DNA from: JAFGHJ01 sp964631335
Lineage (GTDB): Bacteria; Hydrothermota; UBA3072
DNA: 33,767 nt
Assembly (NCBI GenBank): GCA_964631335.1
Contig: CAZVXD010000009.1
Coordinates: 1-33,767, forward strand
Direction of reading: 5' to 3'
Below are positions 7,093-16,144 of the stretch, in pieces. A model generated the notes under the pieces. It saw only the letters and a list, made by a program, of their open reading frames with translations, had not been told where the DNA came from and made no database searches. Positions within the stretch are counted from its first letter, which is position 1. Each line of letters opens with the position of its first letter. The position numbers were made by a program, and so were the translations under genes.

Positions 7093-9324
7093 TTATTGAA
7101 GTTTTACTATTTTCTTGTGGTCTTGAAATTTTCCTGCTTTAAATATTAAAAAATAGGTTCCCGTGGGGACTTTTTCCTCCCTAAAATCCTTTCCTGACCA
7201 GTGCATATTGTAGTAACCCGGAGATTGTTTTTTGTCTGTAAGAGTTTTTACTCTTTCCCCAATTACATTGTATATTGCCAATTCTACATTACATTCTTCA
7301 GGTAATTGATAGTTAATCTCCGTTTTTTGGGAAAACGGATTGGGAAAATTTTGATGTATTGCAAAAGTTTTTGGTATTTTTTTGTCTTCTTTGATTTCGG
7401 TAGGATATACTGTGATTTTCACATCGAATGGTTCTGATGTATTATATTGATAAGTCGTGCCGTCCCACCCCCTAATATCCTGTGCGATGATTCTCAATGT
7501 AAGGTCTCCAGCCGGCAGGCTCGAGGCATCCAGGTAATTATTGCTTGTCATATTATTTGTTACGATATAATAATGTTCTGACCCTGAAGATGTCATTCTC
7601 GTCAAGTTAGTACCATCAATAGCATACACATAATTAATATTATCGCTTGATAGCCAATTATCAAATTGGATATTATAGATTGGTTCGTTATGAACCGTTA
7701 ATACCTGATAACCAATCCTATATACGGCTTTTGGTCCGGTTGTGCACTGCATGCTGATATCGTCTCTTGCGTGAGCAATGATATCTATTTTTCCTTTGAG
7801 GTCATCAAGGTCTACTTTATCGTAAAGAGTACCATCTCTTACTAAAGAGACATCAATAATTTCTGGGGCTTCGGTATCGAGGTAAGGATTAATGCCCTGT
7901 CTTCTGAGGGGGTTCACCTCAGACCCATCAGCTCCATCGCTTAAGTGCACATGATCAAGATCGTTGGTAAAACCTATTAATGTGTCACTGTTAACCCAAC
8001 TCCTTATAGTGTAAGAGGGCATATCAACCAAGTGAATATAATTGAAGTTGCCTATCCTTGTTTGACCATTTATATCATCAATTAATCTATTTGTTACCTC
8101 ACCAGCTGAAACATTATAAGTAGCTTTACCCACAGAACCACATACATCTATTGCATTATGGAAACGATTTCCAGTACGAAATTCCATAAATGTTCCACTC
8201 AAAGGAGATTGATCATCAAAATCTGGATTTTTAACAGGCCATCCATAGTAATCGTTAAAAGCTTGTTCTTTCCAAAAAACCCTTATGGGACCGTAACCAT
8301 TATTGCTTTCGTTTGATTCGTAAACTCGATTATCAGAATCAATAAGTCCGTACATTTTCCATTCGCCGGGCGCATCGGTCGTAATGTCTTCAAACGTATG
8401 AGTTATTGATTCACCGGCGGAAAGTGAAGGAGTCAAGAAGTATACATTACCCGATGCTGAGGGAGAGGGTTGGGATATTTCATTATAGAATAAGTCGGTC
8501 CAGAAGTTTGTGCCTGGAGGGATAGGTCCATTTCCTTGATTTGTTATAGTAAGCGTTACATCTATAGACTCCCATTCCCAGGGTTCATCGTTACTTACTT
8601 CAACATTTGTAATCTTAAGATCAGGGTATCCCTCGCCGTAATATACAGTTATCTTCCAGTAATCAATGTATCCTTCACCTCCCGTATAAAGGTCCAATGC
8701 ATATAGATACCATGTCTGATTAACAAGTTCACCTTCGAAATCTTCAATCCCATACTCGGTTACATTAATATTATCGTAGGAAGATTCTTTGTCCCATAAC
8801 CTATACTCGACATCCATAGTTGCATCTGTAAGATCTACAATCAAATCAGTAGGCCAAGTATGAACTATCTCGTAGTGAACATCAATTGTGGTTACTGAGG
8901 CTCCGGATGGAGCGCTGGTAATAGTTATCGGACTGTATTGCCACGTGGCTCCGCCATCATCTGGAATAGGACGATCTTCGCCGTTTTCACCGGGTTTGTA
9001 TTCTCTTAACTTAGGAACCGGAAAAGATTCCCTTTTTCCTTGAACTTCAATTGCTTTTTTAACTATATCGACTTCAAAACCTGCCTCATTTAATTCCTCA
9101 AATTTGGCTTCCGTTACTTTTATTGATAATTTACCCGGGCTCCTGCATACAATCCCTAAATCCTTCAACTTCTCAAGATCTGCCATTGTTGGAATGCTTA
9201 TCCTTACCGCATAAACTTTTTCTTCAGTTATCTCATATATATCCCTTAGTTTATTTTTCGGAGATGAATATAAAGTAAGACTGAAAACGAGTATAAGAAT
9301 CGAAAGTATTATTTGGCGTCTCAT
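7093..9324 (-). CDS. Secreted multidomain protein: P-domain, CARDB, M23-like domain, T9SS sorting domain
   Basis: A 743-residue exported protein with a signal peptide at ~1-21. Residues ~35-95 look like a small prodomain. Residues ~130-230 resemble a proprotein-convertase P domain (TITSAPSG near the start, DYWKITVYYG at the end), and ~234-350 a CARDB adhesion-like domain ending ESNESNN. Residues ~355-475 resemble a LytM/M23 metallopeptidase: HNAID at 389-393, YIHL with His 431, and DHVH with His 458/460 reproduce the HxxxD, YxHL and HxH zinc and catalytic residues. The C-terminal ~90 residues are a T9SS type A sorting domain (QNFPNPF, IYNVIGE, PTGTYFL). It may cut peptides or a cell-wall-like substrate outside the cell; this is inferred. 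It starts 2 bases after the upstream propeller gene and ends 9 bases before the C25 protease gene. Confidence 0.82.
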   Translation of the reverse strand: MRRQIILSILILVFSLTLYSSPKNKLRDIYEITEEKVYAVRISIPTMADLEKLKDLGIVCRSPGKLSIKVTEAKFEELNEAGFEVDIVKKAIEVQGKRESFPVPKLREYKPGENGEDRPIPDDGGATWQYSPITITSAPSGASVTTIDVHYEIVHTWPTDLIVDLTDATMDVEYRLWDKESSYDNINVTEYGIEDFEGELVNQTWYLYALDLYTGGEGYIDYWKITVYYGEGYPDLKITNVEVSNDEPWEWESIDVTLTITNQGNGPIPPGTNFWTDLFYNEISQPSPSASGNVYFLTPSLSAGESITHTFEDITTDAPGEWKMYGLIDSDNRVYESNESNNGYGPIRVFWKEQAFNDYYGWPVKNPDFDDQSPLSGTFMEFRTGNRFHNAIDVCGSVGKATYNVSAGEVTNRLIDDINGQTRIGNFNYIHLVDMPSYTIRSWVNSDTLIGFTNDLDHVHLSDGADGSEVNPLRRQGINPYLDTEAPEIIDVSLVRDGTLYDKVDLDDLKGKIDIIAHARDDISMQCTTGPKAVYRIGYQVLTVHNEPIYNIQFDNWLSSDNINYVYAIDGTNLTRMTSSGSEHYYIVTNNMTSNNYLDASSLPAGDLTLRIIAQDIRGWDGTTYQYNTSEPFDVKITVYPTEIKEDKKIPKTFAIHQNFPNPFSQKTEINYQLPEECNVELAIYNVIGERVKTLTDKKQSPGYYNMHWSGKDFREEKVPTGTYFLIFKAGKFQDHKKIVKLQ

Positions 9325-9326
9325 TT

Positions 9327-10571
9327 CTATTTTACCTTCTCAAATCTTAATATTTTGTTATTGCTTCTTACGGTAATCATGCTTCCGTCATCACTCAACC
9401 AGAGATTCTCGGGATTGGAAACTTCTCCAGACCATGCTTTGATTCCGTTAAACTGTATTAATTCTACCTTATCGTCATAGGTGATCCCGATAAGTTTTGC
9501 TGCTTCCGCGATACGAGCATTGTTTACATGCCATCTTGTGCCCATCAAACTAAACTTGAATAATTTGTCACCCGTTTTTGTTTCTAATAGATATGTTTTA
9601 TGTGTTCTGGCATCACAGACAATCGTATAGTTCCCGGAAGAGGAGAAGGCGCCGGGATCGGATATCAAGTTGGTATACTTTCTAATAAGATGTCCCTCTC
9701 TATCGAGGAGGTAGGTGGTGCATTCAAGAGAGCGATAAATGCCTTGTTCATCACGTCCCCAATTAGTGCTTGACGCGATTATATATTTGCCGTCAGGAGA
9801 GATATGCAGAGTACCTACATGTTTTTCCTCTGTTTCAAATCTCCATAGTTCCTCGCCTCGATTGTTGAGTAATATTACTCCAGTTCCGCTGGGAAATATC
9901 TCTTTCTCGGGATCCTGAATATTGACAACAAGATAATTTCCATCTTCAGAGAACAAACCGGAATGTATACCACTTTCTACTCCTCTATTTAAAAGTTCCA
10001 CTCCCTTTAATTTGTTTCCTTCCCTATCGTAGAAGGTCAATGTTTTACCGGAATATTCAGCTACAACACCTTTATCGGAAACATAATGAGCCGCTCCTCC
10101 ACTCTCATATTCTATTGGGTATTCTCTTCCCCAGATTTCATTTCCGTTCTTATCCAGTAGTACAAATTTCTCCTTAATCACCCTGCCTTTAACCGGAGAT
10201 CTGATCAACTTGCTCATTCCTGTATATTCTACATTAGGAGAAGGATAAAGGGTGCCGACTTCTGTTTTGCTTGCTTTATAAAAATCAACAGTTTGAAATG
10301 ATGCCAGGCTTGGTTTTCCAACCTCTCCACGATATTTTACAAGCTGAGGATATTCTCTGTTCCTCCCGAACCAGACTTTATAAACATTTCCTCCCAGATC
10401 GATCTCTTCTACTATTTTATATTCATACATATTTCCATTATCCAAATACCTTATAGTATCCGCGGGCTCTATTTCTTCCGGGCTCTTTACTCTCGTTTCT
10501 CTCGATATGGCACAACAAAGGATAGATGAAAAAAAGACTAATAATATAAGCGATTTTGCGAAATTCCTCAT
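9327..10571 (-). CDS. Exported WD40/PQQ-type beta-propeller protein
   Basis: A 414-residue protein. An N-terminal hydrophobic segment (SLILLVFFSSILCCA) ends in two cysteines. The lipobox is imperfect, so it may be a lipoprotein or a normally cleaved secreted protein. Residues ~130-410 hold repeats of the type LLDKNGNEIW, FYDREGNKL, LLNNRGEELWRF and SPDGKYIIAS, which indicate a beta-propeller of about six or seven blades. There is no T9SS sorting domain and no enzyme motif. A GGAGG site lies 6 bases before the ATG. It is the first gene of the operon containing the M23-like protein and the C25 protease, so it may be a periplasmic or outer-membrane partner of them. No specific function can be assigned. 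Confidence 0.8.
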   Translation of the reverse strand: MRNFAKSLILLVFFSSILCCAISRETRVKSPEEIEPADTIRYLDNGNMYEYKIVEEIDLGGNVYKVWFGRNREYPQLVKYRGEVGKPSLASFQTVDFYKASKTEVGTLYPSPNVEYTGMSKLIRSPVKGRVIKEKFVLLDKNGNEIWGREYPIEYESGGAAHYVSDKGVVAEYSGKTLTFYDREGNKLKGVELLNRGVESGIHSGLFSEDGNYLVVNIQDPEKEIFPSGTGVILLNNRGEELWRFETEEKHVGTLHISPDGKYIIASSTNWGRDEQGIYRSLECTTYLLDREGHLIRKYTNLISDPGAFSSSGNYTIVCDARTHKTYLLETKTGDKLFKFSLMGTRWHVNNARIAEAAKLIGITYDDKVELIQFNGIKAWSGEVSNPENLWLSDDGSMITVRSNNKILRFEKVK

Positions 10572-10784
10572 AATTTACCTCCTTAGTATTAAAAATTAAA
10601 TTTTTATGAAAATCAACTTTCCCCTTAACTAAAATTTAAGAGATAACAATAAAAAAATTAAAACCCTTTTTTATAACACCTCCTTATAATTTTGAATATA
10701 GTTTTTTTATAGTATAAAAAATATTCGTATATTAGCGCATGTCAACCCCCCTTTTTTATAAATTTGCTATCTTTCTATTTGCCC

Positions 10785-10813
10785 TTGACTAAGTGGTTCT
10801 GAAGGACTATAAT
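10785..10813 (+). promoter_or_regulatory. Near-perfect sigma-70 promoter of the YVTN-propeller gene
   Basis: TTGACT (10785-10790), a 17-base spacer and TATAAT (10808-10813). Transcription would begin near 10820, leaving a leader of about 20 bases with GGGAGG just before the ATG at 10841. The promoter overlaps an upstream in-frame GTG at 10793, which therefore cannot be the start. Confidence 0.88.
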
Positions 10814-10840
10814 TATCGAAATAAGAATAGGGAGGAAGAT

Positions 10841-12202
10841 ATGTCTTTTTTGCGAAAGGTTGTACTGGTAAGTTTGATGTTTTGTTTTGCGGTTATGAGT
10901 TACGGCACGGTTACGTTTAGTGGTTCAGTTCAGATAGGATATCAATGCGAATATCTGGCCGGAAACCTGAAACTTAACCAAATATATCTTACAACTCAAT
11001 ACAATGCGGATAAGACATCAGGAGGAAGAATTCAATTGTTTAACACAGAAACCAATAGTACGGCAGGTAGTGTTACTGGTTTTAATAAACCTATTGATGT
11101 TGCGGTGTACCCGGACCTGAACTATTTCTGTGTGACAACCGAAGATAATGACTTTTGTATTTATAATGGCGGATCGTTTATCTATGAGGTTAAGACTGTT
11201 GACCTTGATCCCTTTGAAGGATATGAACCCTGCGCAGTCGATATTGATACTATACTTGGTATAGCCTTTGTGGGATGTAGCGAAAGCAACAAGATGATTT
11301 TGATTGATTTGAATAATTTAAATGACCCTGTACATAGCATAATTGACCTAGGACATACGGCTAGACGTGTCGGTGTTTGTGTAAACTCAGAAACACACCG
11401 AGTTTATGTAACAAATTATCTTGGCAGTTCTGTTACTGTTCTGGATTATGATGGGGGGGAGTGGTCAGTAATGACTACTATTCCAGTTGGAATAGGACCT
11501 CTTGGAGTTTGCGTAAGCCAATCCACAAACAAAATATACACGGCAAATTATGGAGGTATAGACGATGATGTTTCAATAATTGACGGAGCTGAAAATTCCG
11601 TGATTACGACTATTGGAGTTGGGAGTGATCCCAGAGCGTTTGCTGTCAACCCGGAATTGAATCGTATATATGTGGCATGTGTTGACAGGATGAATGGTGG
11701 AACCCTTCATGTTATAGATGGTTCAACTGATGAGGTTATCCAGATCGTTGAAAACATTAATATCCTCCCTCATTATAGTTATTCTTCTGATATCTTAGTA
11801 AACCCTGAAACGGATGTGATATACATAGTTAACTATTCTTATTGGACGGAGAATGATTATGGATTACTCAACATTTTTCAAGATGGCGTTACAGGTATAG
11901 AAGAATCCCTTGGCAACCCATCTTCTTTAAGTTTCGAGGTTTTGCCCAACCCTTTCAACAGTTTAACTGAGTTTGTTTTGAATTTACCCGAGGGTACAGA
12001 TAATGCTGATTTTTGTATCTATGATGTAAGCGGAAAACTTGTCAAGTCTTTTCCTTTAAATAAGATGTCGTCTCCCACAATTACTATTTCCTGGGATGGG
12101 AACGATTATGCGGGTAATAAATGCGCCGCAGGTTTATATTTTGGTGTGTTAAGGGCAGAAAATTGTAAACCTACAATGGGGAAAGCAATTAAGCTTCAGT
12201 AA
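10841..12202 (+). CDS. Secreted YVTN beta-propeller protein with T9SS sorting domain
   Basis: From the ATG at 10841 the protein has 453 residues. The start is chosen because a GGGAGG site sits just before it, a signal peptide follows immediately (MSFLRKVVLVSLMFCFAVMS), and the promoter overlaps the alternative upstream GTG. Residues ~60-345 contain YVTN/YncE-type repeats (NRIYVAC, HRVYVTNYLG, NKIYTANYGG, SVTVLD), which build a 7-blade propeller used as a binding scaffold in surface proteins. Residues ~365-453 form a T9SS type A sorting domain (LPNPFNS, IYDVSGKLV, CAAGLYFG). It is likely exported to the cell surface by T9SS. It is transcribed alone and diverges from the protease operon. The ligand is unknown. 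Confidence 0.87.
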   Translation: MSFLRKVVLVSLMFCFAVMSYGTVTFSGSVQIGYQCEYLAGNLKLNQIYLTTQYNADKTSGGRIQLFNTETNSTAGSVTGFNKPIDVAVYPDLNYFCVTTEDNDFCIYNGGSFIYEVKTVDLDPFEGYEPCAVDIDTILGIAFVGCSESNKMILIDLNNLNDPVHSIIDLGHTARRVGVCVNSETHRVYVTNYLGSSVTVLDYDGGEWSVMTTIPVGIGPLGVCVSQSTNKIYTANYGGIDDDVSIIDGAENSVITTIGVGSDPRAFAVNPELNRIYVACVDRMNGGTLHVIDGSTDEVIQIVENINILPHYSYSSDILVNPETDVIYIVNYSYWTENDYGLLNIFQDGVTGIEESLGNPSSLSFEVLPNPFNSLTEFVLNLPEGTDNADFCIYDVSGKLVKSFPLNKMSSPTITISWDGNDYAGNKCAAGLYFGVLRAENCKPTMGKAIKLQ

Positions 12203-12532
12203 GCATCGGTTCTGCATACAAATTTCTTTAGGTCTTAAGTGGAAATCGAAAAACAATAACCATAGTAAAAGAAGAAGTAATTAAATAGTTTATCAGTTTT
12301 TGGTTTGATGAGATAAATTATGTTTGTTTTTTCTAAAACTTTTGATGCAGGTAAAAGTCTGGTTTTCTGGTATGTCTTTTCTGCAGTGGAATTGTAAAGT
12401 TTGATAAGTCGAGATTCGAGTATCTTTGTACGGAACATTTGTCTGTTTGAAACGTCTTTTTTTAAGTAAGTTGCCTCTTGACTTATATAAAATATATTTT
12501 ATGTTATCAGAAAAAAATTCTGGAGGATAGAT
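12203..12532 (+). other. Intergenic region with promoter only
   Basis: A stretch of 330 bases between the YVTN gene and the chaperone operon. I see no convincing terminator hairpin. A 67-codon minus-strand open frame here has no ribosome-binding site and no recognisable sequence. The only supported element is the promoter at 12478-12507. Confidence 0.6.
12478..12507 (+). promoter_or_regulatory. Sigma-70-like promoter of the chaperone-pdxA-sprA operon
   Basis: TTGACT (12478-12483), an 18-base A/T-rich spacer and TGTTAT (12502-12507). The -10 matches consensus at 4 of 6 positions. The predicted start near 12514 leaves a short leader that contains GGAGG at 12522-12526 before the ATG at 12533. 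Confidence 0.6.
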
Positions 12533-14089
12533 ATGTGTTTTTTTGCTTTGGTGTTAGCTTTTTTCTCTGTTTCGGAGAAAAAGCCTGTTGCGGTAATTGG
12601 GGATAAAAAAATTTTCGAGGAAGATGTTCCTGAAAATCTAAGTCTGGATCAGTATCTGCAAAATATGGTTTTTCTTGAATTGGCTAAAGAAAAAGGGTAT
12701 GTAGATTCCGTGAGAATCAGAGTAGATGGGAATTTCGAGCAGCAAATAATAAGTAAAACTTTGAGAAAATACTCTAAAGAGGCTTCAGAGCCAACTTTGT
12801 ACGAGCGTGTTCTTTTTTACGAGAATCTAAACAAGAAGTTAAATGTCCGATTAATTCAGACGAAAACCTTTTTTGAAGCTTTAAAGGCTTATGTGGAAGT
12901 TCTTAACGGAGATGATTTTGGGGCTGTGTCGGAGAAATACTCTTTTAGTCCGGCGCTTAGAAAATCCAGGGGGCTTTTGGAACGTCCTCTCTCCTGGTCG
13001 TTTAGCTTTCCTCTTTCTTTTAGATTGCTGTTTAGTAGAGGTAAAGGCTACGTCTCGATCCCTTTGAAATATGGTGTGACCTGGAATATTGTCAAGATAA
13101 TCGAGGTGCAAGAAAATGATGGGGAGAAGATCATAGATAGAGAGAAGATGATGGAAGAAATCTCTCAACCGCGGTTTGTGTCTATGGTTGCCCGGGACAA
13201 GAATTCGCTTTTTATGTATAAATTTAAGATTTTTATTCCGTGGATTGCAAACCCTAGTTTAAATTCAGAGGGACTTTCTCTTTTTGGTAAAAGGATGAGT
13301 GAGTACGAAGAAAACTCCCGAGGAAAAGGAAGTCCTTTTAAGGAGGAAGACATGGATATTGTGTTGGGAGAAGGCGCGATCGGGGAATATACGATCCGAG
13401 ATTTCCTGGCAGATGCCGCTCAGATAGGAGATATGAGCGTTTTTAGCAGTGAGGCAGCAGCGATTAAATTTATAGAAGATAACATCTATAAAGGAACTTT
13501 AGTGGCAATGTGCAAAAGGCTGGGTATCCAAAGAGAACCTTCTTTTGCTGATGCCTATCAAAGAAGTATTGAAAGCGCCACATTGGATTTCTTCAAGAGG
13601 AAAGAGATTCTGCCGGTAATTAAAGAAAACGATGAGGCGCTGAAGGAATTTTACGAGAAAAACAGGGAAAAATACAGGATCGATGAAAGGAGAGAGGTTT
13701 CTTTAATTGAAGTAAAGGAAGAGCAGGAAGCGCAGGAAATAAGAATGAAACTTTTAAGAGGAGAGGATTTTGGAGCTCTTGCCCGGGAATTATCTATAGG
13801 AGCGGCAAAGAAGAAGGGCGGCGATATTGGTTACATAAAAGAAGACCAGAGGGGAGCCATAGGAAGGGAAGCTTTCCTTTTGAAAAAAGGGGAAATTTCA
13901 AAAGCTTTTAAAACTGACAGAGGGTGGTCTATTATAAAAGTGACGGATATCAAAGAAAGTTATTTGCCCGGTTATTCGGATGTAAAAGCTTCCGTAAGGA
14001 TAGATTATAGAGAGGATCAGGCAAGAAAGATAGGGAAGAGAATCTTAGATCAGAATAAAGAGAAATTTGGGCTCAAAATATTGGACTAA
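12533..14089 (+). CDS. Periplasmic parvulin-type peptidyl-prolyl isomerase/chaperone
   Basis: A 518-residue SurA/PpiD-like protein. A short hydrophobic N-terminus (MCFFALVLAFFSVS) should act as an export signal, although it lacks the usual basic residues. Residues ~95-215 look like a divergent parvulin domain, with NVRLIQTK and GDDFGAVSEKYS but a poorly conserved core. Residues ~385-475 form a clear PpiC domain (REVSLIEVKE, RGEDFGALARELS, KGGDIGYI, IIKVTDI). Such proteins escort unfolded outer-membrane and secreted proteins. GGAGG lies 6 bases before the ATG. It begins a run of three chaperone genes leading to pdxA and sprA, which suggests a role in T9SS or outer-membrane biogenesis. Confidence 0.83.
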   Translation: MCFFALVLAFFSVSEKKPVAVIGDKKIFEEDVPENLSLDQYLQNMVFLELAKEKGYVDSVRIRVDGNFEQQIISKTLRKYSKEASEPTLYERVLFYENLNKKLNVRLIQTKTFFEALKAYVEVLNGDDFGAVSEKYSFSPALRKSRGLLERPLSWSFSFPLSFRLLFSRGKGYVSIPLKYGVTWNIVKIIEVQENDGEKIIDREKMMEEISQPRFVSMVARDKNSLFMYKFKIFIPWIANPSLNSEGLSLFGKRMSEYEENSRGKGSPFKEEDMDIVLGEGAIGEYTIRDFLADAAQIGDMSVFSSEAAAIKFIEDNIYKGTLVAMCKRLGIQREPSFADAYQRSIESATLDFFKRKEILPVIKENDEALKEFYEKNREKYRIDERREVSLIEVKEEQEAQEIRMKLLRGEDFGALARELSIGAAKKKGGDIGYIKEDQRGAIGREAFLLKKGEISKAFKTDRGWSIIKVTDIKESYLPGYSDVKASVRIDYREDQARKIGKRILDQNKEKFGLKILD

Positions 14090-14123
14090 AAAACGCAATT
14101 TAATTGCTAAGGAGGTAGGTTTA

Positions 14124-15008
14124 ATGTTTAATATGAAAAACTTTTGCTTATTGTTTATTGTTGGCAGTGTTTTGTTTGTTGTAGGTTGTAAGAAAGAAAA
14201 AGAAAGCAGCGGAAAAGTAATAGCCGAAGTAGGAAAGAAAACTTTAACCGTAGAGGATTTTCTTCGCCAGGTCCCGCCTCAGGTTTTAGTACAAACCTCT
14301 GCAGAAAACAGAGAACTATTACTTGAAAATTGGGTTATAAATGAAATAGTTTATCAAGAAGCGCTGAAGAAGGATTTTCTGGAAAAGCCGGAAATACAGG
14401 AAAAGTTCGAGCAGTTTAAAAAACAGTTACTTACAAACGCTTATATGCAGGAAATTCTCTCGGAGGTTCAATTTGTTTCAGATCTCGAAGCGAGAAGTTA
14501 TTTTGAGAACAACAAGGAAGATTACAATTCCATAGTAGAGGTTTCGCATATATCCGCGAACTCTAAAGCGCAGGCGGAAGAAATCCTTGCAAAACTGAAA
14601 AAAGGAGAGAGCTTTACTAAACTCGCGAAAGAATATTCGACTGACAGTGAGACTGCGGAGAATGGAGGTTATCTGGGAACTTTTAGAAGAGGTGAACTCG
14701 CCGCTTATCCTCTCTTTGAAGACGCGGTTTTTAACCTGAAAAAACCGGGAGAAATTTCAGATGTTGTTCAGACGGAATTTAATTATGACATAATAAAACT
14801 GCATTCTAGAAAAAGATCCCCGGTAACCTATGATGATGTTTCACAATCGATCGCGAGAGAAATCAGAACAAAAAGATTTCAGGAGAGATCGGAGGCTGTG
14901 ATAGATTCTCTGAAAGAGAAATATTCATACAATATATATCAGGAAGTTTTAGAGAAGGAAATGGGTATTCCTTCAGCTCCCGTCGGGCTTCCTTCTTCAG
15001 AGAAATAA
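14124..15008 (+). CDS. Lipoprotein parvulin-type peptidyl-prolyl isomerase (PrsA/SurA-like)
   Basis: From the ATG at 14124 the protein has 294 residues. This start is chosen because GGAGG sits 8 bases upstream and a lipoprotein signal follows (FCLLFIVGSVLFVVGC, lipobox VVGC). Reading from further upstream would add 19 residues overlapping the previous gene. Residues ~25-125 form a SurA-N-like helical chaperone region and ~140-235 a PpiC domain (VEVSHISA, KKGESFTKLAKEYS, ENGGYLGTF, DIIKLHSRK). The protein should be anchored to a membrane and face the periplasm, helping substrates fold. It is the second of three tandem chaperones, 34 bases after the first and 3 bases before the third. Confidence 0.85.
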   Translation: MFNMKNFCLLFIVGSVLFVVGCKKEKESSGKVIAEVGKKTLTVEDFLRQVPPQVLVQTSAENRELLLENWVINEIVYQEALKKDFLEKPEIQEKFEQFKKQLLTNAYMQEILSEVQFVSDLEARSYFENNKEDYNSIVEVSHISANSKAQAEEILAKLKKGESFTKLAKEYSTDSETAENGGYLGTFRRGELAAYPLFEDAVFNLKKPGEISDVVQTEFNYDIIKLHSRKRSPVTYDDVSQSIAREIRTKRFQERSEAVIDSLKEKYSYNIYQEVLEKEMGIPSAPVGLPSSEK

Positions 15009-15011
15009 GTA

Positions 15012-16127
15012 ATGCTTATACTTTTTTTGTTTATGGCGTTTGACGAGCTTGTTTGTGTCGTCGATAGAGAACCCATAACTAAAGGTGAGGTAAATTATCT
15101 CTCGACGTTATATCCCGGTATCGGTTATAATGAACTCCTCGAAAAGATGATAAACGACGAAGTGATTCTTCGGCTGGCGGAAGCGGAGACTCTCAAAGTG
15201 AGCGAAGACGAAGTCGCTCAAATGAGGGAGCAATTGATTGCGAATACACCCGGACTTGCCGCCACTCTCGAAAAAAACGAATATATGAATGAAATCTATA
15301 ATAAGCAAATAAGGGTGCAGATTTATACCAATAGAATGCTCGGATTGAAATTTAAAGATAGACTTCGGATTTCTCCCGCCGAAATAAGTGAGTTCTATCG
15401 GACCCGTAAGGATTCACTCGTTATGCCGGAAAGCGTCACCCTCGAGAAAATACAGATTCCCGTATTGCCGGAGGGAGAAAATTATTTATTTGAAAAAGCG
15501 GAAAATGTATTGGAGAAGTATAGAGAAGGTGAAGATTTCGCAAATCTGGTACGCGAATATTCGGATGATGTTGCCACAATACCTTACGGAGGGAGATTGG
15601 GTGAATTATCTCCCGGCGATATACCTCCTCATCTTACAGGGGTGATGGAGCTTAAGGAAGGCGAAGCAGAGGTTTTTGAATCTCCCGCCGGTTATCATAT
15701 AATAAGGTTAGATGAAAGAAAGGGTGTTAACGTAGTTATTTCACAAATATTGCTCAAGTTTGATTTCAAAGAAAAAGAGGTTGAAACCGCGGAAAAAAGA
15801 GCTTTGGAAATCAAAAAACGTTGGAATAATGATGATTCTGTACTTCCATATAAAATAGAGACAGTAGGACCCTTACCTGTACGAGCTTTCCCTCCCGCGA
15901 TTCTTTCTTTGATTGATACAATGGATACAGGACAAATAACCGATCCCGTTCTGGAAGGTATGTATTTTCACCTTTTTAAGGTTGAAAACAAAGAAGAAAG
16001 CAGAATGCCGGAATTTTCTGAGATCAAAGACAGATTGAGCAATGTTTTAATGCAGCAAAAAATGATGAAAATACTCAGTGAATGGCTTGAAGAAGAGAAA
16101 CAGCATATATATATCAAAAAAATATAA
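15012..16127 (+). CDS. SurA-like periplasmic chaperone with parvulin domain
   Basis: A 371-residue protein. The start MLILFLFMAF is a short hydrophobic signal without basic residues. Residues ~12-130 form a SurA N-terminal-type helical domain (DREPITKGEVNYL, LLEKMINDEVILRLAE). Residues ~143-240 form a PpiC domain (VTLEKIQIP, REGEDFANLVREYS, YGGRLGEL, GYHIIRLDE). Residues ~243-340 may be a second, degenerate parvulin domain starting VVISQILLKF, so the order is close to E. coli SurA. SurA carries outer-membrane proteins to the BAM complex. The gene follows the lipoprotein chaperone by 3 bases and precedes pdxA by 17 bases. Confidence 0.83.
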   Translation: MLILFLFMAFDELVCVVDREPITKGEVNYLSTLYPGIGYNELLEKMINDEVILRLAEAETLKVSEDEVAQMREQLIANTPGLAATLEKNEYMNEIYNKQIRVQIYTNRMLGLKFKDRLRISPAEISEFYRTRKDSLVMPESVTLEKIQIPVLPEGENYLFEKAENVLEKYREGEDFANLVREYSDDVATIPYGGRLGELSPGDIPPHLTGVMELKEGEAEVFESPAGYHIIRLDERKGVNVVISQILLKFDFKEKEVETAEKRALEIKKRWNNDDSVLPYKIETVGPLPVRAFPPAILSLIDTMDTGQITDPVLEGMYFHLFKVENKEESRMPEFSEIKDRLSNVLMQQKMMKILSEWLEEEKQHIYIKKI

Positions 16128-16144
16128 AACGAAGTCAAAATTAA

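Noticed and set aside
10588..10616. TTGATT-17-TTTAAT as promoter for the propeller gene on the minus strand
   Set aside because: Transcription would start inside the Shine-Dalgarno sequence, leaving no room for ribosome binding; the region is simply AT-rich.
10793..10840. Upstream GTG start for the YVTN-propeller gene
   Set aside because: It lies inside the promoter (between the -35 and -10), has no ribosome-binding site, and would put 16 charged residues before the signal peptide.
12235..12438. 67-codon open frame on the minus strand between the YVTN gene and the chaperone operon
   Set aside because: No ribosome-binding site, low-complexity AT-driven composition, and no recognisable motif.
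14067..14123. Start of the lipoprotein chaperone inside the preceding gene
   Set aside because: It would push the lipoprotein signal 19 residues inward; GGAGG and the lipobox both support ATG 14124.
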